DNA of 64,000 nucleotides from Palsa-189 sp963803735 (GTDB lineage: Bacteria > Acidobacteriota > Terriglobia > Acidiferrales > UBA7541): positions 429,912-493,911 of the forward strand of contig CAWDNV010000019.1 in the NCBI GenBank assembly GCA_963803735.1. The letters run 5' to 3'. Shown here piece after piece: positions 8,864 to 18,205 of this stretch. The stretch's first letter is position 1. The number at the start of each line of letters is the position of its first letter. Below the pieces are notes generated by a model. It had not been told where the DNA came from and made no database searches. It worked only from the letters and a program-made list of their open reading frames with translations. Both the position numbers and the translations under genes were made by a program.

Positions 8864-8870
8864 GCCGATC

Positions 8871-9674
8871 ATGACCTATAGCTACACCCAAATCGCTCAG
8901 TACCTGCGCTGCCCGAGAAGCTATCGCTATCGATATCTTGATGGCTGGAAGGAAAAGGACAGTCGGGCAACACTGCTGTTTGGCCGCTGCTTTGAGCAGG
9001 CTCTCGGCGCGTACTTTCGCAGTGAAGACAGCTCTGCTGCGCTATTCACTGAATGGGCGAAATACCAGGACGCACAGGTTGAGTACTCGCACGGAGATAG
9101 CTGGGAACGAATGTTTCGCCAAGGCGTTCAATTATTGGAGAGGCTGGCGCAAGACAACCGCATTGAAATCAGCCAACCTAGCCGCAACATGCAGACTAAG
9201 CTGTTGCGTTCTCTTCCAAATGGAAACGACTTCGTCGCCTACATCGATGCCATAGGCAAACTCGATGGCAACCGCTGTTTATTAGAGTGGAAGACCACAA
9301 CATCCCGATATCCAGAAGAACCCGATGGTCTGCTTGCTCTTGATCCTCAGCTGATCTGCTACTCGTGGATGAGCGGGATCGCCGACGTGGCGTTAATCGC
9401 ATTTGTCAGAAAGCGTTTCTCTGAAATTCAGTACTTAAAGACCACCATCACCGACGTACAGAGGGAAGAATTTGGCCGCATGGTTGAAACCACGGCCGGT
9501 CATATCGAAGCTGGCGAGTTCCTACCGCACAGTGGCATTCGCTTTCCGCAAAACGGCTGCATCAGCTGCCCACAGCTAGGACTGTGTCTCGGGAACCAGC
9601 AACTTGTTGAATCAAAGCTTGTCCGTCGTCCTGGAGCGAGTGACTTTGATTGGCTTGACCAGCTTGTGGATTAA
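8871..9674 (+). CDS. PD-(D/E)XK nuclease, RecB/Cas4-like, four Cys
   Basis: A 267-residue nuclease from the ATG at 8871, seven bases after the previous stop. It opens with YSYTQIAQYLRCPRSYRYR, typical of the Cas4/AddB/RecB nuclease group. The catalytic core shows an upstream Asp (YIDAIGKLDG), E139-W-K141 in LLEWKT, and the QLxxY motif (DPQLICYSW). Cys14 plus Cys230, Cys233 and Cys239 (CISCPQLGLC) are placed like the iron-sulfur cluster ligands of Cas4, AddB and Dna2. It should resect or trim DNA ends. No cas1, cas2 or CRISPR array is nearby, so a Cas4 adaptation role is not supported. It probably works with the annealing and ssDNA-binding-like neighbours. Confidence 0.8.
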   Translation: MTYSYTQIAQYLRCPRSYRYRYLDGWKEKDSRATLLFGRCFEQALGAYFRSEDSSAALFTEWAKYQDAQVEYSHGDSWERMFRQGVQLLERLAQDNRIEISQPSRNMQTKLLRSLPNGNDFVAYIDAIGKLDGNRCLLEWKTTTSRYPEEPDGLLALDPQLICYSWMSGIADVALIAFVRKRFSEIQYLKTTITDVQREEFGRMVETTAGHIEAGEFLPHSGIRFPQNGCISCPQLGLCLGNQQLVESKLVRRPGASDFDWLDQLVD

Positions 9675-9687
9675 CGGAAGGCCTCTC

Positions 9688-10299
9688 GTGGCGCCGACAC
9701 TCAATTCCAGACGAGCCTCTCTCGTGCTGTCGAAGATCGATGCGATCTTGGCGTGGGAGAAGAGCTCGGACCATGAACGTGACACCCAATTTGTGGAACT
9801 GGGCCGCTACCTGTGTGAAGTCCGTGCGGGCCAATACTGGCGGTTGGATAACCTCAAGTCGTTCGATGAGTATCTGGAAAGGAAATTCCCCGAATCGAGG
9901 CGCAAAGCATACTACCTCATGGCCATTCATGAACACCTACCGCGGATTTCCAAGCCAGATCTCAAAGCGGTCGGCTGGAGCAAAGCCACGGAACTCGTGA
10001 AGGTGGCACGCAGAGATCGAGACCAGTTTGACTGTGCAACCTGGTTGCACAAAGCGACCGAGCTTCCGAAGGAAGAATTCAAACGAGAGGTGGAAAAACA
10101 CCTCACAGGGCAGGACACCGAGCCATGGGAGATCATCTATTTCAAAGTCTATAAGAGCCAGTTGCCGGTAATTGAGCGGGCTTTAGAGATAGCGGCATTG
10201 ATGCTCGGGAACGATAAATCTCGAGGTTATAGCTTGGAGATGATCTGCGCAGATTTCTTAGCAGGAGCTAATCTAGATAGCAAGGCTGCAAATCCATGA
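9688..10299 (+). CDS. Cassette protein of unknown function
   Basis: A 203-residue protein. The GTG at 9688 is taken as start because GGAAGG lies six bases upstream and just after the nuclease stop; the longer frame from 9604 would overlap the nuclease by 71 bases. I do not recognise the family. It is helical and charged, with a possible DNA-binding segment (SFDEYLERKFPESRRKAYYLMAIHEHLP) followed by WSKATELVKVARRD, which recalls DUF3102/ParB-like DNA-binding proteins. It overlaps the downstream HNH gene by four bases (ATGA), so it is part of the same operon. Confidence 0.6.
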   Translation: MAPTLNSRRASLVLSKIDAILAWEKSSDHERDTQFVELGRYLCEVRAGQYWRLDNLKSFDEYLERKFPESRRKAYYLMAIHEHLPRISKPDLKAVGWSKATELVKVARRDRDQFDCATWLHKATELPKEEFKREVEKHLTGQDTEPWEIIYFKVYKSQLPVIERALEIAALMLGNDKSRGYSLEMICADFLAGANLDSKAANP

Positions 10300-10517
10300 T
10301 CGCGCGGAAACGTCCGCGCCTCCGGCTTATTCGAGAGTCATATTTATTCTTGCATCAATCGGTGTTGGAGCGCGATGGTTGGCGCTGCCAATCGTGCGGT
10401 TCGCGTGTGGGGCTCGAAGTTCACCACATAACGCCGAGAAGTCATCTGGGACATGACGAGGAGCAGAATCTCATCACTCTCTGTTTCGAATGCCATCGGC
10501 ACATTCATTTGAAATGA
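10296..10517 (+). CDS. Small HNH endonuclease
   Basis: A 73-residue HNH nuclease, close to the minimal size of the family. Visible elements are CQSCG (zinc site), LEVHHITPRSHLGHD (the H-H-I-x-P catalytic core) and ITLCFECHRHIH (second CxxC and final His). It would nick or cut DNA using one metal ion. Its ATG overlaps the previous stop (ATGA). It closes the five-gene cassette; the strand downstream is empty for the next 120 bases. Confidence 0.85.
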   Translation: MIARKRPRLRLIRESYLFLHQSVLERDGWRCQSCGSRVGLEVHHITPRSHLGHDEEQNLITLCFECHRHIHLK

Positions 10518-10641
10518 ATTCTGACGCTACCGATTTCCGTTAGCCACTCCTCGTTAGACATAAGTTCATGAGAAAGCTGAGGTGCTCTGATCGCGCGTCT
10601 TGAATAAAGATTATGATCGTTCGAAGAGCATTAGTGTCGTG

Positions 10642-11313
10642 TCAGGGCGTAACGGTGAAGCCCGCCAGCGTGTTCAGCCCGGTGTGAGGATTGGCTACAC
10701 CCACGCTACTAAGCAGGAAATTGTGTGCGGAACTGAATTTTAGAGAAGGATCCGGATCCGGTATCCACAGGTAAATCGTGTAATGGCCCGGCCTGAAAGA
10801 GCCGATAAGAAGGTGATTCGAGAAGGTCAGCTGTTGGCCTGGCGCGATCTTGCGAAAATCAACCTGCTGCAAGACACGCCGCACATGGTTCAGGCCGGCC
10901 TCATCGTCAATGACCAGATACGGGGTGTGCGCATCCGAGATTCGCGTTGTGCCTCCATTGGTAAAGGTCAGATCGACACGCATGTGGCTTTCATCAGTCG
11001 GCTCGAACGAGATCAGGATGCGATTGAGGACTATCCGGGTCGGTGTGCCATCTTCGGAGGTCCCGTTCGGTGTTGCTGCATATTCGCACATGATCTTAAT
11101 TTCTTTTCTCCCAGAGGTTTCACACTGTGACGCCGTAGGCATAAAGATAAGAGATCGGCTAAGGCCCGATATTTTCTGTGGACTCTTGATTCCTGGAGCC
11201 CTTTCGCGTAACGGATTGGGGAGTGCAGACCAGGTGGAAATCGCCAGCGCTGCCAATAACGCACCCGTGTTTATAACTACTACCACGTGTGACGAGATTC
11301 GGAATCGCCGCAT
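10642..11313 (-). CDS. Predicted secreted protein of unknown function
   Basis: A 223-residue protein with a hydrophobic N-terminus (about residues 8-30, VVVVINTGALLAALAIS) that could be a signal anchor. The C-terminal ~140 residues are beta-rich (LISFEPTDESHMRVDLTFTNGG, GQQLTFSNHLLIGSFRPGHYTIYLWIPDPD) and look like a beta-sandwich resembling the C-terminal DUF4832 domain of glycosidase-like proteins. That match is weak. No catalytic residues are evident. It stands alone, divergent from the big propeller gene, and the start is uncertain. Confidence 0.5.
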   Translation of the reverse strand: MRRFRISSHVVVVINTGALLAALAISTWSALPNPLRERAPGIKSPQKISGLSRSLIFMPTASQCETSGRKEIKIMCEYAATPNGTSEDGTPTRIVLNRILISFEPTDESHMRVDLTFTNGGTTRISDAHTPYLVIDDEAGLNHVRRVLQQVDFRKIAPGQQLTFSNHLLIGSFRPGHYTIYLWIPDPDPSLKFSSAHNFLLSSVGVANPHTGLNTLAGFTVTP

Positions 11314-11853
11314 CGTCTTGCCTAGTCCTTATCAGAGGAGGAAATATTATTCGGCAGCACGTCGGGTTCTCAAGCTCGATCTTCGCAACTCTCAATGATC
11401 AGCGGAATGACCTCATTAACTGCTAGCAAGCACTGCTGGTTAATCTTGTTAATGAGGACTGGGAACCATGGTCCTAAGCAAGAAGTCGGGTTCGAGATAC
11501 CTGTTTTTGCTTCTCCTTTAGTGGACGAAATTGGCAGATTCCTTCTTCTTTGTTGTAAAGCTTTTCAGTGCGCAAATAGATCTAATTTTCCATCTCGTGC
11601 CGAGAGCCCATCCATCGTAGCTAAAGTCATAGCTATCAGCAATGTACGAGCCTACGATCCAATCCTTCTTCGGTCTCCTTAGGAATCGCTTAGGAATGAA
11701 AACTGCGCAGCTCTTGTGTTGCCGCCTTTCCTCAATAAAAGAAATGGCGTGCGAAGCGAACAGCTGCGATGACCGATAGCCAACCAGGGGGGCATTTGGT
11801 CTTGCGGCGGAGCCAACTGGTCGCCAAAGGACCGTTCATTTTCACGCACTCTT
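11314..11853. other. Intergenic between divergent genes
   Basis: About 540 bases hold the promoters of two divergent secreted-protein genes. Short frames on both strands here lack any domain or ribosome binding site. No repeat or RNA gene was seen. Confidence 0.3.
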
Positions 11854-14800
11854 GTGCTGACTTTCATCGGGTCATCAGAGAAGCCGCCAGAAAGCGGGCA
11901 AACCGACTTGAATAAGACAGGCCACGCACGGCTGTGCTGTCGTCTGCGCATTTGTGCCCTCGGAGCTGTGCTTCTTCCAACGCTTCTAGTCTTCGCTACT
12001 CAGGTCGCGGCGCAGACGAACGTGACCACCTATCACTACGACAACAGCCGGACAGGACAAAATACCTCCGAAACGTTACTTACGCCCTCGAACGTGAAAG
12101 CGAATCAGTTTGGGAAGCTCTTCGCGCTGCCGGTCGACGGCGCAGTGTACGCGCAGCCGCTTTACGTCTCGAATCTGACGATTGGAGGCGGCACTCACAA
12201 TGTTGTTTTCGTGGCCACGGAAGCAGACAGTCTTTACGCCTTCGACGCCGATACTTACGCTGGAGCCAGTTCCAGCTATCTGTGGAGGGCCAGCTTGATA
12301 GACACGGCGCATGGTGCGGCAGCGGGCGCAACTCCGGTAAGCGACGCGGACGTGGGATGCGATAATTTGGTACCGAATATCGGTATCACGAGCACGCCGG
12401 TAATTGATCTAAGCACCGGAACAATGTACGTCGAGGCCAAGTCGAAAGAAAGCGAAGTCTTCGTCCATCGCCTGCATGCCATCGACATCACTTCGGGCGC
12501 CGAAAAGTCCCCGGGTCCTATCGTGATTACGGCTACAGTAAGTGGTACCGGAGACGGCAGTTCCGGTAGCCAGCTCACCTTCGGAGGCCCGTCAACAGGG
12601 GGCCAACTGATCGCGTTGAACCAGCTCAATCGACCTGGACTCTTGCTACTGAACGGGACCATTTATATAGCTTATGCTTCCCACTGCGATCTCGGTCCTT
12701 ACCACGGATGGTTATTTGGCTACGATGCAGCAACCTTTACCCATCAGAGCGTATTCGTCACGACGCCAAACGGCGGGTTGGGAGGCATCTGGATGTCTGG
12801 CGCCGGCGTGGCTGCGGACGCTAATGGAAACATTTACGTTGCGGTTGGGAATGGTACCTTCGATACGACCAACGTTCCGGCAACAGAGCTCGGCGACAGT
12901 ATTTTAAAGATTGCGCTGAATAGCGGCAGTCTAAAGTTGGTTGATTATTTCACTCCCTTCAACCAGGCGGATTTGAACGACAGAGACGCGGACTTAGGAT
13001 CTGGTGGAGTACTGCTGCTCCCGGATCAGCCTGGGAGTTACCCGCACGAGCTGGTAGAAAACAGCAAAGACGGACACGTCTACTTGGTTAATCGCGATCA
13101 GATGACGGCAAGTAACAACCACTATTGTAGTGGTTGCACAAGCAATCCGCAGATTGTACAAGACCTCACGCCGGGTTTAGGGCAAATGTGGAGCATGCCC
13201 GCTTATTGGAACAATTCACTCTATTTCTGGGCCACCAATGATCGGCTAAAAGCTTTTCCACTCACTAATGGACTCCTGAGCGGCACCCCAAGTTCCTCGT
13301 CTACGACTACCTTGGGCTTTCCCGGAGCCACACCCGTGGTTTCCTCCAATGGAAACTCCAACGGCATCGTTTGGGCGATTGATAACACCAACAACGGAGT
13401 CGGCGGCATTGGGAATTCAACTCCAGGTCCGGCAGTTTTGCATGCCTACGATGCGACTAATGTTGCGAACGAGCTTTACAACAGTACCCAAGCTCCCAAC
13501 AATCGCGATCAGGCCGGCAACGCAGTGAAATTCACTGTTCCCGTGGTCGTCAATGGCAAGGTTTATATAGGCACATCTTCCGAAGTCGACGTCTATGGCT
13601 TAAGCGCGTGCTTTGTACCCGCCGCCCCGGCGGGTCTGGTAGCTATACCCGGCAACACACAGGTGTCATTGAGTTGGATGGCAAGTTCAGGCGCCCTCAG
13701 CTACAACATCAAACGCAGCACAACCAGCGGGGGCCCTTACACAACTGTCGTCACAGGGATCACCACAACCAGCAACACTGATACGGGCTTGACGAACGGG
13801 ATCACCTACTATTACGTGGTGACCGCGGTCAACTCGTGCGGAGAGAGCGGAGATTCCAATCAGGCTAGCACGACGCCTTCTATTCCTGGCGCAGTGGCCA
13901 CCTTCAGCTCGGACGCGAGCACTCAAGGTACGTGGCACGGGGTCTACGGAGCTGACGGGTACTCGATAGCCAACGATTCCCAGAGTCTTCCCGCCTATGC
14001 TTCGTTTGCTGTTCAGAACCAGCTGAACTATATCTGGGCCTCCAGCACCAGCGATCCCCGAGCGCTGCAAACAGGGACCGGGACGGGAAGGATTGCCTCC
14101 ACGTGGTACAACACTGCGAGCTTCAATTTCGAGGTGAACTTCACCGATGGCAACTCACATCGGTTTGCCCTCTACGCTGTGGATTGGGACAGCAACGGGA
14201 GAGTTGAAACCATTCAGATCGTGGATGCCTATAGCAATGCCGTTCTGGACACCCGAACCATTTCTTCATTCAACAATGGAATCTATCTGGTCTGGAACAT
14301 TTCCGGACACGTGAAAATCAACGTCACCCGAACAGGCGGAGCCAACGCTGTGATCAGTGGAGTATTCTTTGGCGGAAGCGGCACGACCATCGGTGCGACA
14401 GCCAACTTCGTTGCAACGGATACAGCCACTCAAGGTAGTTGGCATGGCGTGTACGGAGCCGACGGGTATTCGGTGGCCAATGATTCCCAGAATCTTCCCA
14501 CTTATGCTTCGTTTGCCGTTCAGAATCAGCTGAACTATACCTGGGCCTCGAGCACCAGCGATCCTCGCGCGCTGCAAACAGGGAGCGGTACAGGCAGGAT
14601 CGCCTCCACCTGGTACAACAGTTCGACCTTCAATTTTGACGTGAATTTCACCGATGGCAACACGCATCGGTTTGCCCTTTACGCCTTGGATTGGGATACC
14701 ACCACGAGGACCGAAACCATTCAGATCGTGGATGCCAAAAGCAACGCTGTGCTGGACACGCGAAATATTGCTTCGTTCAACAACGGGATCTACCTGATTT

Positions 14801-15648
14801 GGAACATTTCCGGCCACGTGAAAATCAATATCACGCGGACTGGCGGGAACAACGCCGTGATCAGCGGAGCATTTTTCGGTGGAAGCGCTGGTTCAGAGAC
14901 CGTCAGTGTAACGCCCCCCAACGTCACTTTGACCGCCAATCAACAACAACAATTTGCTGCAACCGTCACTGGCACTTCAAATCAAACTGTGAGCTGGTCA
15001 ATTAGTTCGGTTAATCCACCGAGTGTGCCCTCGGGCAATCTTTCGAGCACCGGTCTTTATACAGCACCAGCGACGATCACGCCGGCACAGGTAACGATAA
15101 AAGCGACGAGTGCAGATGGGACCGCATCTGGTATTGCCACTGTCAATTTGACCACCGGTGCGGTCGCCAACTTCGTCAGCTCGGATACGACCACGGAAGG
15201 CAGTTGGCATGGAGTGTATGGCGTGGATGGGTATTCGGTGGCCAATGATTCACAGAGTCTGCCCGCCTATGCTTTGTTTGCCGTTCAGAATCAGCTGAAC
15301 TATACCTGGGCCTCCAGTACCACCGATCCTCGAGCCCTGCAAACAGGGAGCGGTAGCGGGCGGATTGCGGCCACCTGGTTCAACACTTCGACGTTTAATT
15401 TTGATGTGAATTTCACCGATGGCAACACGCATCGGTTTGCCCTTTACGCCTTGGATTGGGATACCACCAGTAGGGCTGAAACCATTCAGATTGTGGACGC
15501 GAGCAGCAGTGCTGTGCTGGACACCCGAAATATTGCTTCGTTCAACAACGGGATCTACCTGATTTGGAACATTTCCGGCCACGTGAAAATCAATGTCACC
15601 AGGGCTGGCGGGGCTAACGCTGTGATCAGCGGAGCATTTTTCAAATAG
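11854..15648 (+). CDS. Large secreted beta-propeller protein with Fn3 and three repeat domains
   Basis: A 1264-residue exported protein. A signal peptide sits at about 30-53 (..LLPTLLVFATQVAAQ-TN). Residues about 55-580 form a PQQ-like/quinoprotein-type propeller (YHYDNSRTGQN, VYAQPLYVSNL, FVATEADSLYAFDAD). A fibronectin type III domain follows (about 590-675, YNIKRSTTSGGPY). Then come three copies of the repeat domain at about 680-840, 848-1008 and 1105-1264, with a Big2-like Ig domain between copies two and three (TVSVTPPNVTLTANQQQQF). The protein ends within the third repeat, with no sorting tail. It is probably a cell-surface or matrix protein; no catalytic function is evident. The propeller resembles the 506-residue protein at 60.6 kb. 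Confidence 0.85.
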   Translation: MLTFIGSSEKPPESGQTDLNKTGHARLCCRLRICALGAVLLPTLLVFATQVAAQTNVTTYHYDNSRTGQNTSETLLTPSNVKANQFGKLFALPVDGAVYAQPLYVSNLTIGGGTHNVVFVATEADSLYAFDADTYAGASSSYLWRASLIDTAHGAAAGATPVSDADVGCDNLVPNIGITSTPVIDLSTGTMYVEAKSKESEVFVHRLHAIDITSGAEKSPGPIVITATVSGTGDGSSGSQLTFGGPSTGGQLIALNQLNRPGLLLLNGTIYIAYASHCDLGPYHGWLFGYDAATFTHQSVFVTTPNGGLGGIWMSGAGVAADANGNIYVAVGNGTFDTTNVPATELGDSILKIALNSGSLKLVDYFTPFNQADLNDRDADLGSGGVLLLPDQPGSYPHELVENSKDGHVYLVNRDQMTASNNHYCSGCTSNPQIVQDLTPGLGQMWSMPAYWNNSLYFWATNDRLKAFPLTNGLLSGTPSSSSTTTLGFPGATPVVSSNGNSNGIVWAIDNTNNGVGGIGNSTPGPAVLHAYDATNVANELYNSTQAPNNRDQAGNAVKFTVPVVVNGKVYIGTSSEVDVYGLSACFVPAAPAGLVAIPGNTQVSLSWMASSGALSYNIKRSTTSGGPYTTVVTGITTTSNTDTGLTNGITYYYVVTAVNSCGESGDSNQASTTPSIPGAVATFSSDASTQGTWHGVYGADGYSIANDSQSLPAYASFAVQNQLNYIWASSTSDPRALQTGTGTGRIASTWYNTASFNFEVNFTDGNSHRFALYAVDWDSNGRVETIQIVDAYSNAVLDTRTISSFNNGIYLVWNISGHVKINVTRTGGANAVISGVFFGGSGTTIGATANFVATDTATQGSWHGVYGADGYSVANDSQNLPTYASFAVQNQLNYTWASSTSDPRALQTGSGTGRIASTWYNSSTFNFDVNFTDGNTHRFALYALDWDTTTRTETIQIVDAKSNAVLDTRNIASFNNGIYLIWNISGHVKINITRTGGNNAVISGAFFGGSAGSETVSVTPPNVTLTANQQQQFAATVTGTSNQTVSWSISSVNPPSVPSGNLSSTGLYTAPATITPAQVTIKATSADGTASGIATVNLTTGAVANFVSSDTTTEGSWHGVYGVDGYSVANDSQSLPAYALFAVQNQLNYTWASSTTDPRALQTGSGSGRIAATWFNTSTFNFDVNFTDGNTHRFALYALDWDTTSRAETIQIVDASSSAVLDTRNIASFNNGIYLIWNISGHVKINVTRAGGANAVISGAFFK

Positions 15649-16027
15649 AAGCAGTTGATATACCTCACACCATCTTGATTCAGAAGGAGCGGGAGCGCCG
15701 GGCTGTCAGTAGGAGCTGGGCCGGTGATCGTCGATTGCGTGATAATCTAGCATTCGAGGAAAAACAGGGGCGCGACGCCTCAAAGTGCCAATTTACTGCC
15801 TATTTTGGATAATCCCCTTCCAGCACCTTCGAGCGAACAGAACCTGGCGCACTTAATAAGTGCCTTATAATCAACTAGGTAAATAAAGAATACAGCGGTT
15901 TCTATGGAAGAAGGAGTGCGTATCGAAAGATGCTCCTTGAGAGTTTGAACTGGACATTGCTTTACTCTTACTTCGATCCTATCGGATCAGGCAACCGCTT
16001 AGCTAAAATAAGCGCAAAGCGTAACCC
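15649..16027. other. Intergenic upstream of polysaccharide export operon
   Basis: About 380 bases carry the promoter of the exporter operon. An imperfect hairpin (GGCGCACTT/AAGTGCC) near 15847-15869 is followed by an A/T-rich run with TATAAT-like sequence. I could not fix a -35/-10 pair. No gene is seen. Confidence 0.35.
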
Positions 16028-16834
16028 ATGAACGAAACACTACCGACAATAAAAGAATCATTTCATGAGATTGTGCAGTCTCGGGATCTTCTGTACATGT
16101 TGACTTGGAGAGACCTCAAGGCGCGGTACAAGCAATCCGTGATGGGGTTTTTCTGGGCGATTCTCATGCCCTTGCTGATCGTGGGAGCGGGGGTGGTGGT
16201 ACGTATCGCTTTCTCAATGAGCTCCGGGAACCGCCTTAATTTCAATAACCTTTCAAGTATCGCCTTGAAATCACTTCCGTGGGCGTTTTTTGTAAGCGCC
16301 GTCAAGTTCGGGACCAACAGCTTGGTGGGGAATGTGAATCTTGTAACCAAAATCTATTTCCCCCGGGAGGTTCTTCCCCTCGCTGCCGTGCTCGCCAGTC
16401 TTTTCGATACTGCCATCGCATCATCAGTAGTCGTCGTTTTGCTGGTTATCGGCAAGGTAGGCGTCACGATACATTTGCTGTGGGCGCCCGTCATTCTTGC
16501 CTTGATCATTCTTTTCACCACAGCCCTGACAATGTTCCTCTCGTGCGCCAATCTATTTTTCCGTGACGTCAAGTACCTTGTAGATGTCGTGCTGACGTTT
16601 GGAATATTTTTTACGCCGGTTTTTTACGAAGCCCGGACTATGGGCAAATGGGCTCCCTTACTGCTGCTGAACCCCTTGGGTTCGTTGTTCGAATCATTAA
16701 ATAACACGGTCATTCGCCATGAAGGTCCTTCGCTGCCTTGGCTCGGGTATGCGGCATGCTGGGCCATTCTCGGTCTACTTGTGGCTTGGCGGATCTTTGA
16801 TCGTGCTGAGGCATCTTTTGCCGAGAGCATCTAG
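16028..16834 (+). CDS. Polysaccharide ABC transporter permease (Wzm-type)
   Basis: A 268-residue ABC-2 permease. It has the short cytoplasmic N-terminal amphipathic stretch (LLYMLTWRDLKARYKQSVMGFFWA) typical of O-antigen and teichoic acid exporters, then six membrane helices between about 35 and 258. Two copies would form the channel that passes a lipid-linked polysaccharide across the inner membrane, driven by the ATPase encoded 10 bases downstream. It is the first gene of a run of sugar-modification and glycosyltransferase genes on the same strand. Confidence 0.9.
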   Translation: MNETLPTIKESFHEIVQSRDLLYMLTWRDLKARYKQSVMGFFWAILMPLLIVGAGVVVRIAFSMSSGNRLNFNNLSSIALKSLPWAFFVSAVKFGTNSLVGNVNLVTKIYFPREVLPLAAVLASLFDTAIASSVVVVLLVIGKVGVTIHLLWAPVILALIILFTTALTMFLSCANLFFRDVKYLVDVVLTFGIFFTPVFYEARTMGKWAPLLLLNPLGSLFESLNNTVIRHEGPSLPWLGYAACWAILGLLVAWRIFDRAEASFAESI

Positions 16835-16844
16835 AAAGCTTCAT

Positions 16845-18038
16845 ATGAGCGAAATCGCACTCGAATTTCACGGTGTGTGGAAAAAGTTCAAAAAGGGAGA
16901 AATTTACGATTCCCTTCGCGACCTTATCCCTGCACTCACGAAAGGAGTCTTTTCGAGTGATGGCGGAGAACTCCGCGAGCGCGAATTCTGGGCACTTCGG
17001 GATCTCAGTTTTCAGGTCCGGCGAGGCGAGGCCTTCGCCATTATAGGTGCTAACGGTGCCGGGAAAAGCACGACGCTCAAGCTGTTGAGCCGCATCCTGC
17101 GCCCCAACCGGGGCCGGATCACTGCACAGGGCAGGCTGAGCGCTTTGATCGAAGTCGGCGCAGGGTTCCATCCCGACCTCACCGGCAGGGAAAACGTTTA
17201 TCTGAACGGTTGCATCTTGGGCATGAAACGGCAGGAGATCGCGCGAAAGTTCGATGAAATCGTCGAATTCGCGGGAATCCGTGATTTTGTCGACACGCCC
17301 GTCAAACGGTATTCGTCGGGTATGTATGCGCGGCTCGGTTTCGCGGTGGCGGCACACGTTGATCCTGAAATCCTGTTGGTCGATGAGGTTCTGAGTGTCG
17401 GCGACATGCAATTTCAGGAGAAATGTATCGATCGCATGCGGCTGGTCGTTAAAAACGGTACAACGGTTATCTTTGTCTCGCACAATCTTCAAGCAGTGCA
17501 AATGCTCTGCAGCCGCGCCCTGCTCTTGAAAGCGGGCAGTCCTGCCGTCGATGGCCCGACCGCCGACGTGATGAGGGAGTATCTTTGCACCCCCGTGGAA
17601 ACTCCAGCGTCGCAATTCCCAACATGGATTGGCGGCATTTCGCTTTACGGCGGCGACGGTAGCATCAAGACGAGCTTCAATCCCGGCGAGAGGGCTCATC
17701 TCCGTTTCAGCGTTCGTCCGAGCGAGCCGCTTGAGCTTTGCCAGCTCTGTCTCGTCGTGCACCGCGCCACCGATGGGCTCTCGGTTTGCAACTACAACCT
17801 GCCGCTTTCCCAAGCAGCACCATTCACGCCCGACAATTCAGGCTGCATTCCGTTGCACGTAGGGTTGAAGATGAATCTTCTACGTGGTGCTTACGTCGTT
17901 TCGTTGTACATCTACCATTCCCCGACGGCGCGATTTATCGTTCATGCCGACCGTGCCGCGAATTTCTTTGTGGAAGAGAGCGAGAGCTGGCAAGGGGTGA
18001 CACACTTGGCGCCAACCTTAGGAAATGGTCATGGGTGA
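16845..18038 (+). CDS. Polysaccharide ABC transporter ATPase with sugar-binding C-domain (Wzt-type)
   Basis: A 397-residue protein starting at the ATG at 16845 (MSEIALEFHGVWKKF). The ATPase half has Walker A GANGAGKST, the Wzt-type GAGFHPDLTGRENV region, the signature YSSGM and Walker B ILLVDEV. Residues about 250-390 form a beta-sandwich like the Wzt C-terminal domain, which in E. coli O9a-type exporters recognises the modified non-reducing end of the glycan. The two methyltransferase genes that follow are candidates for adding that terminal mark. The cognate permease lies 10 bases upstream. Confidence 0.9.
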   Translation: MSEIALEFHGVWKKFKKGEIYDSLRDLIPALTKGVFSSDGGELREREFWALRDLSFQVRRGEAFAIIGANGAGKSTTLKLLSRILRPNRGRITAQGRLSALIEVGAGFHPDLTGRENVYLNGCILGMKRQEIARKFDEIVEFAGIRDFVDTPVKRYSSGMYARLGFAVAAHVDPEILLVDEVLSVGDMQFQEKCIDRMRLVVKNGTTVIFVSHNLQAVQMLCSRALLLKAGSPAVDGPTADVMREYLCTPVETPASQFPTWIGGISLYGGDGSIKTSFNPGERAHLRFSVRPSEPLELCQLCLVVHRATDGLSVCNYNLPLSQAAPFTPDNSGCIPLHVGLKMNLLRGAYVVSLYIYHSPTARFIVHADRAANFFVEESESWQGVTHLAPTLGNGHG

Positions 18039-18205
18039 GCCAATCTAAGAATCCGAGCGTTTCGAAAGGGAAAACGAGGGTTCGGTGAGATCAGCGAAGA
18101 TGGTAGTCCTGCTAGTGAGCGGGCCAGTGCAGCCTCGTGGCACTGTGGAGGTCGGCTCCGACGTCGGGACTATAAAGCAGTTACGTACAACCGGGGTATG
18201 ACGAG

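Noticed and set aside
8871..9674. Cas4 of a CRISPR system
   Set aside because: The nuclease has the Cas4-like Cys pattern, but there is no cas1, cas2, effector or repeat array in the window. RecB/Cas4-like nucleases also occur in phage and recombination modules.
13680..15648. Tandem DNA repeat or insertion sequence in the propeller gene
   Set aside because: The similarity is between in-frame protein domains with spaced differences; no inverted ends or transposase are present.
16719..16844. Longer N-terminus of the Wzt-type ATPase
   Set aside because: This stretch is the antiphase of the permease end. The ATPase family starts at the MSEIALEF position.
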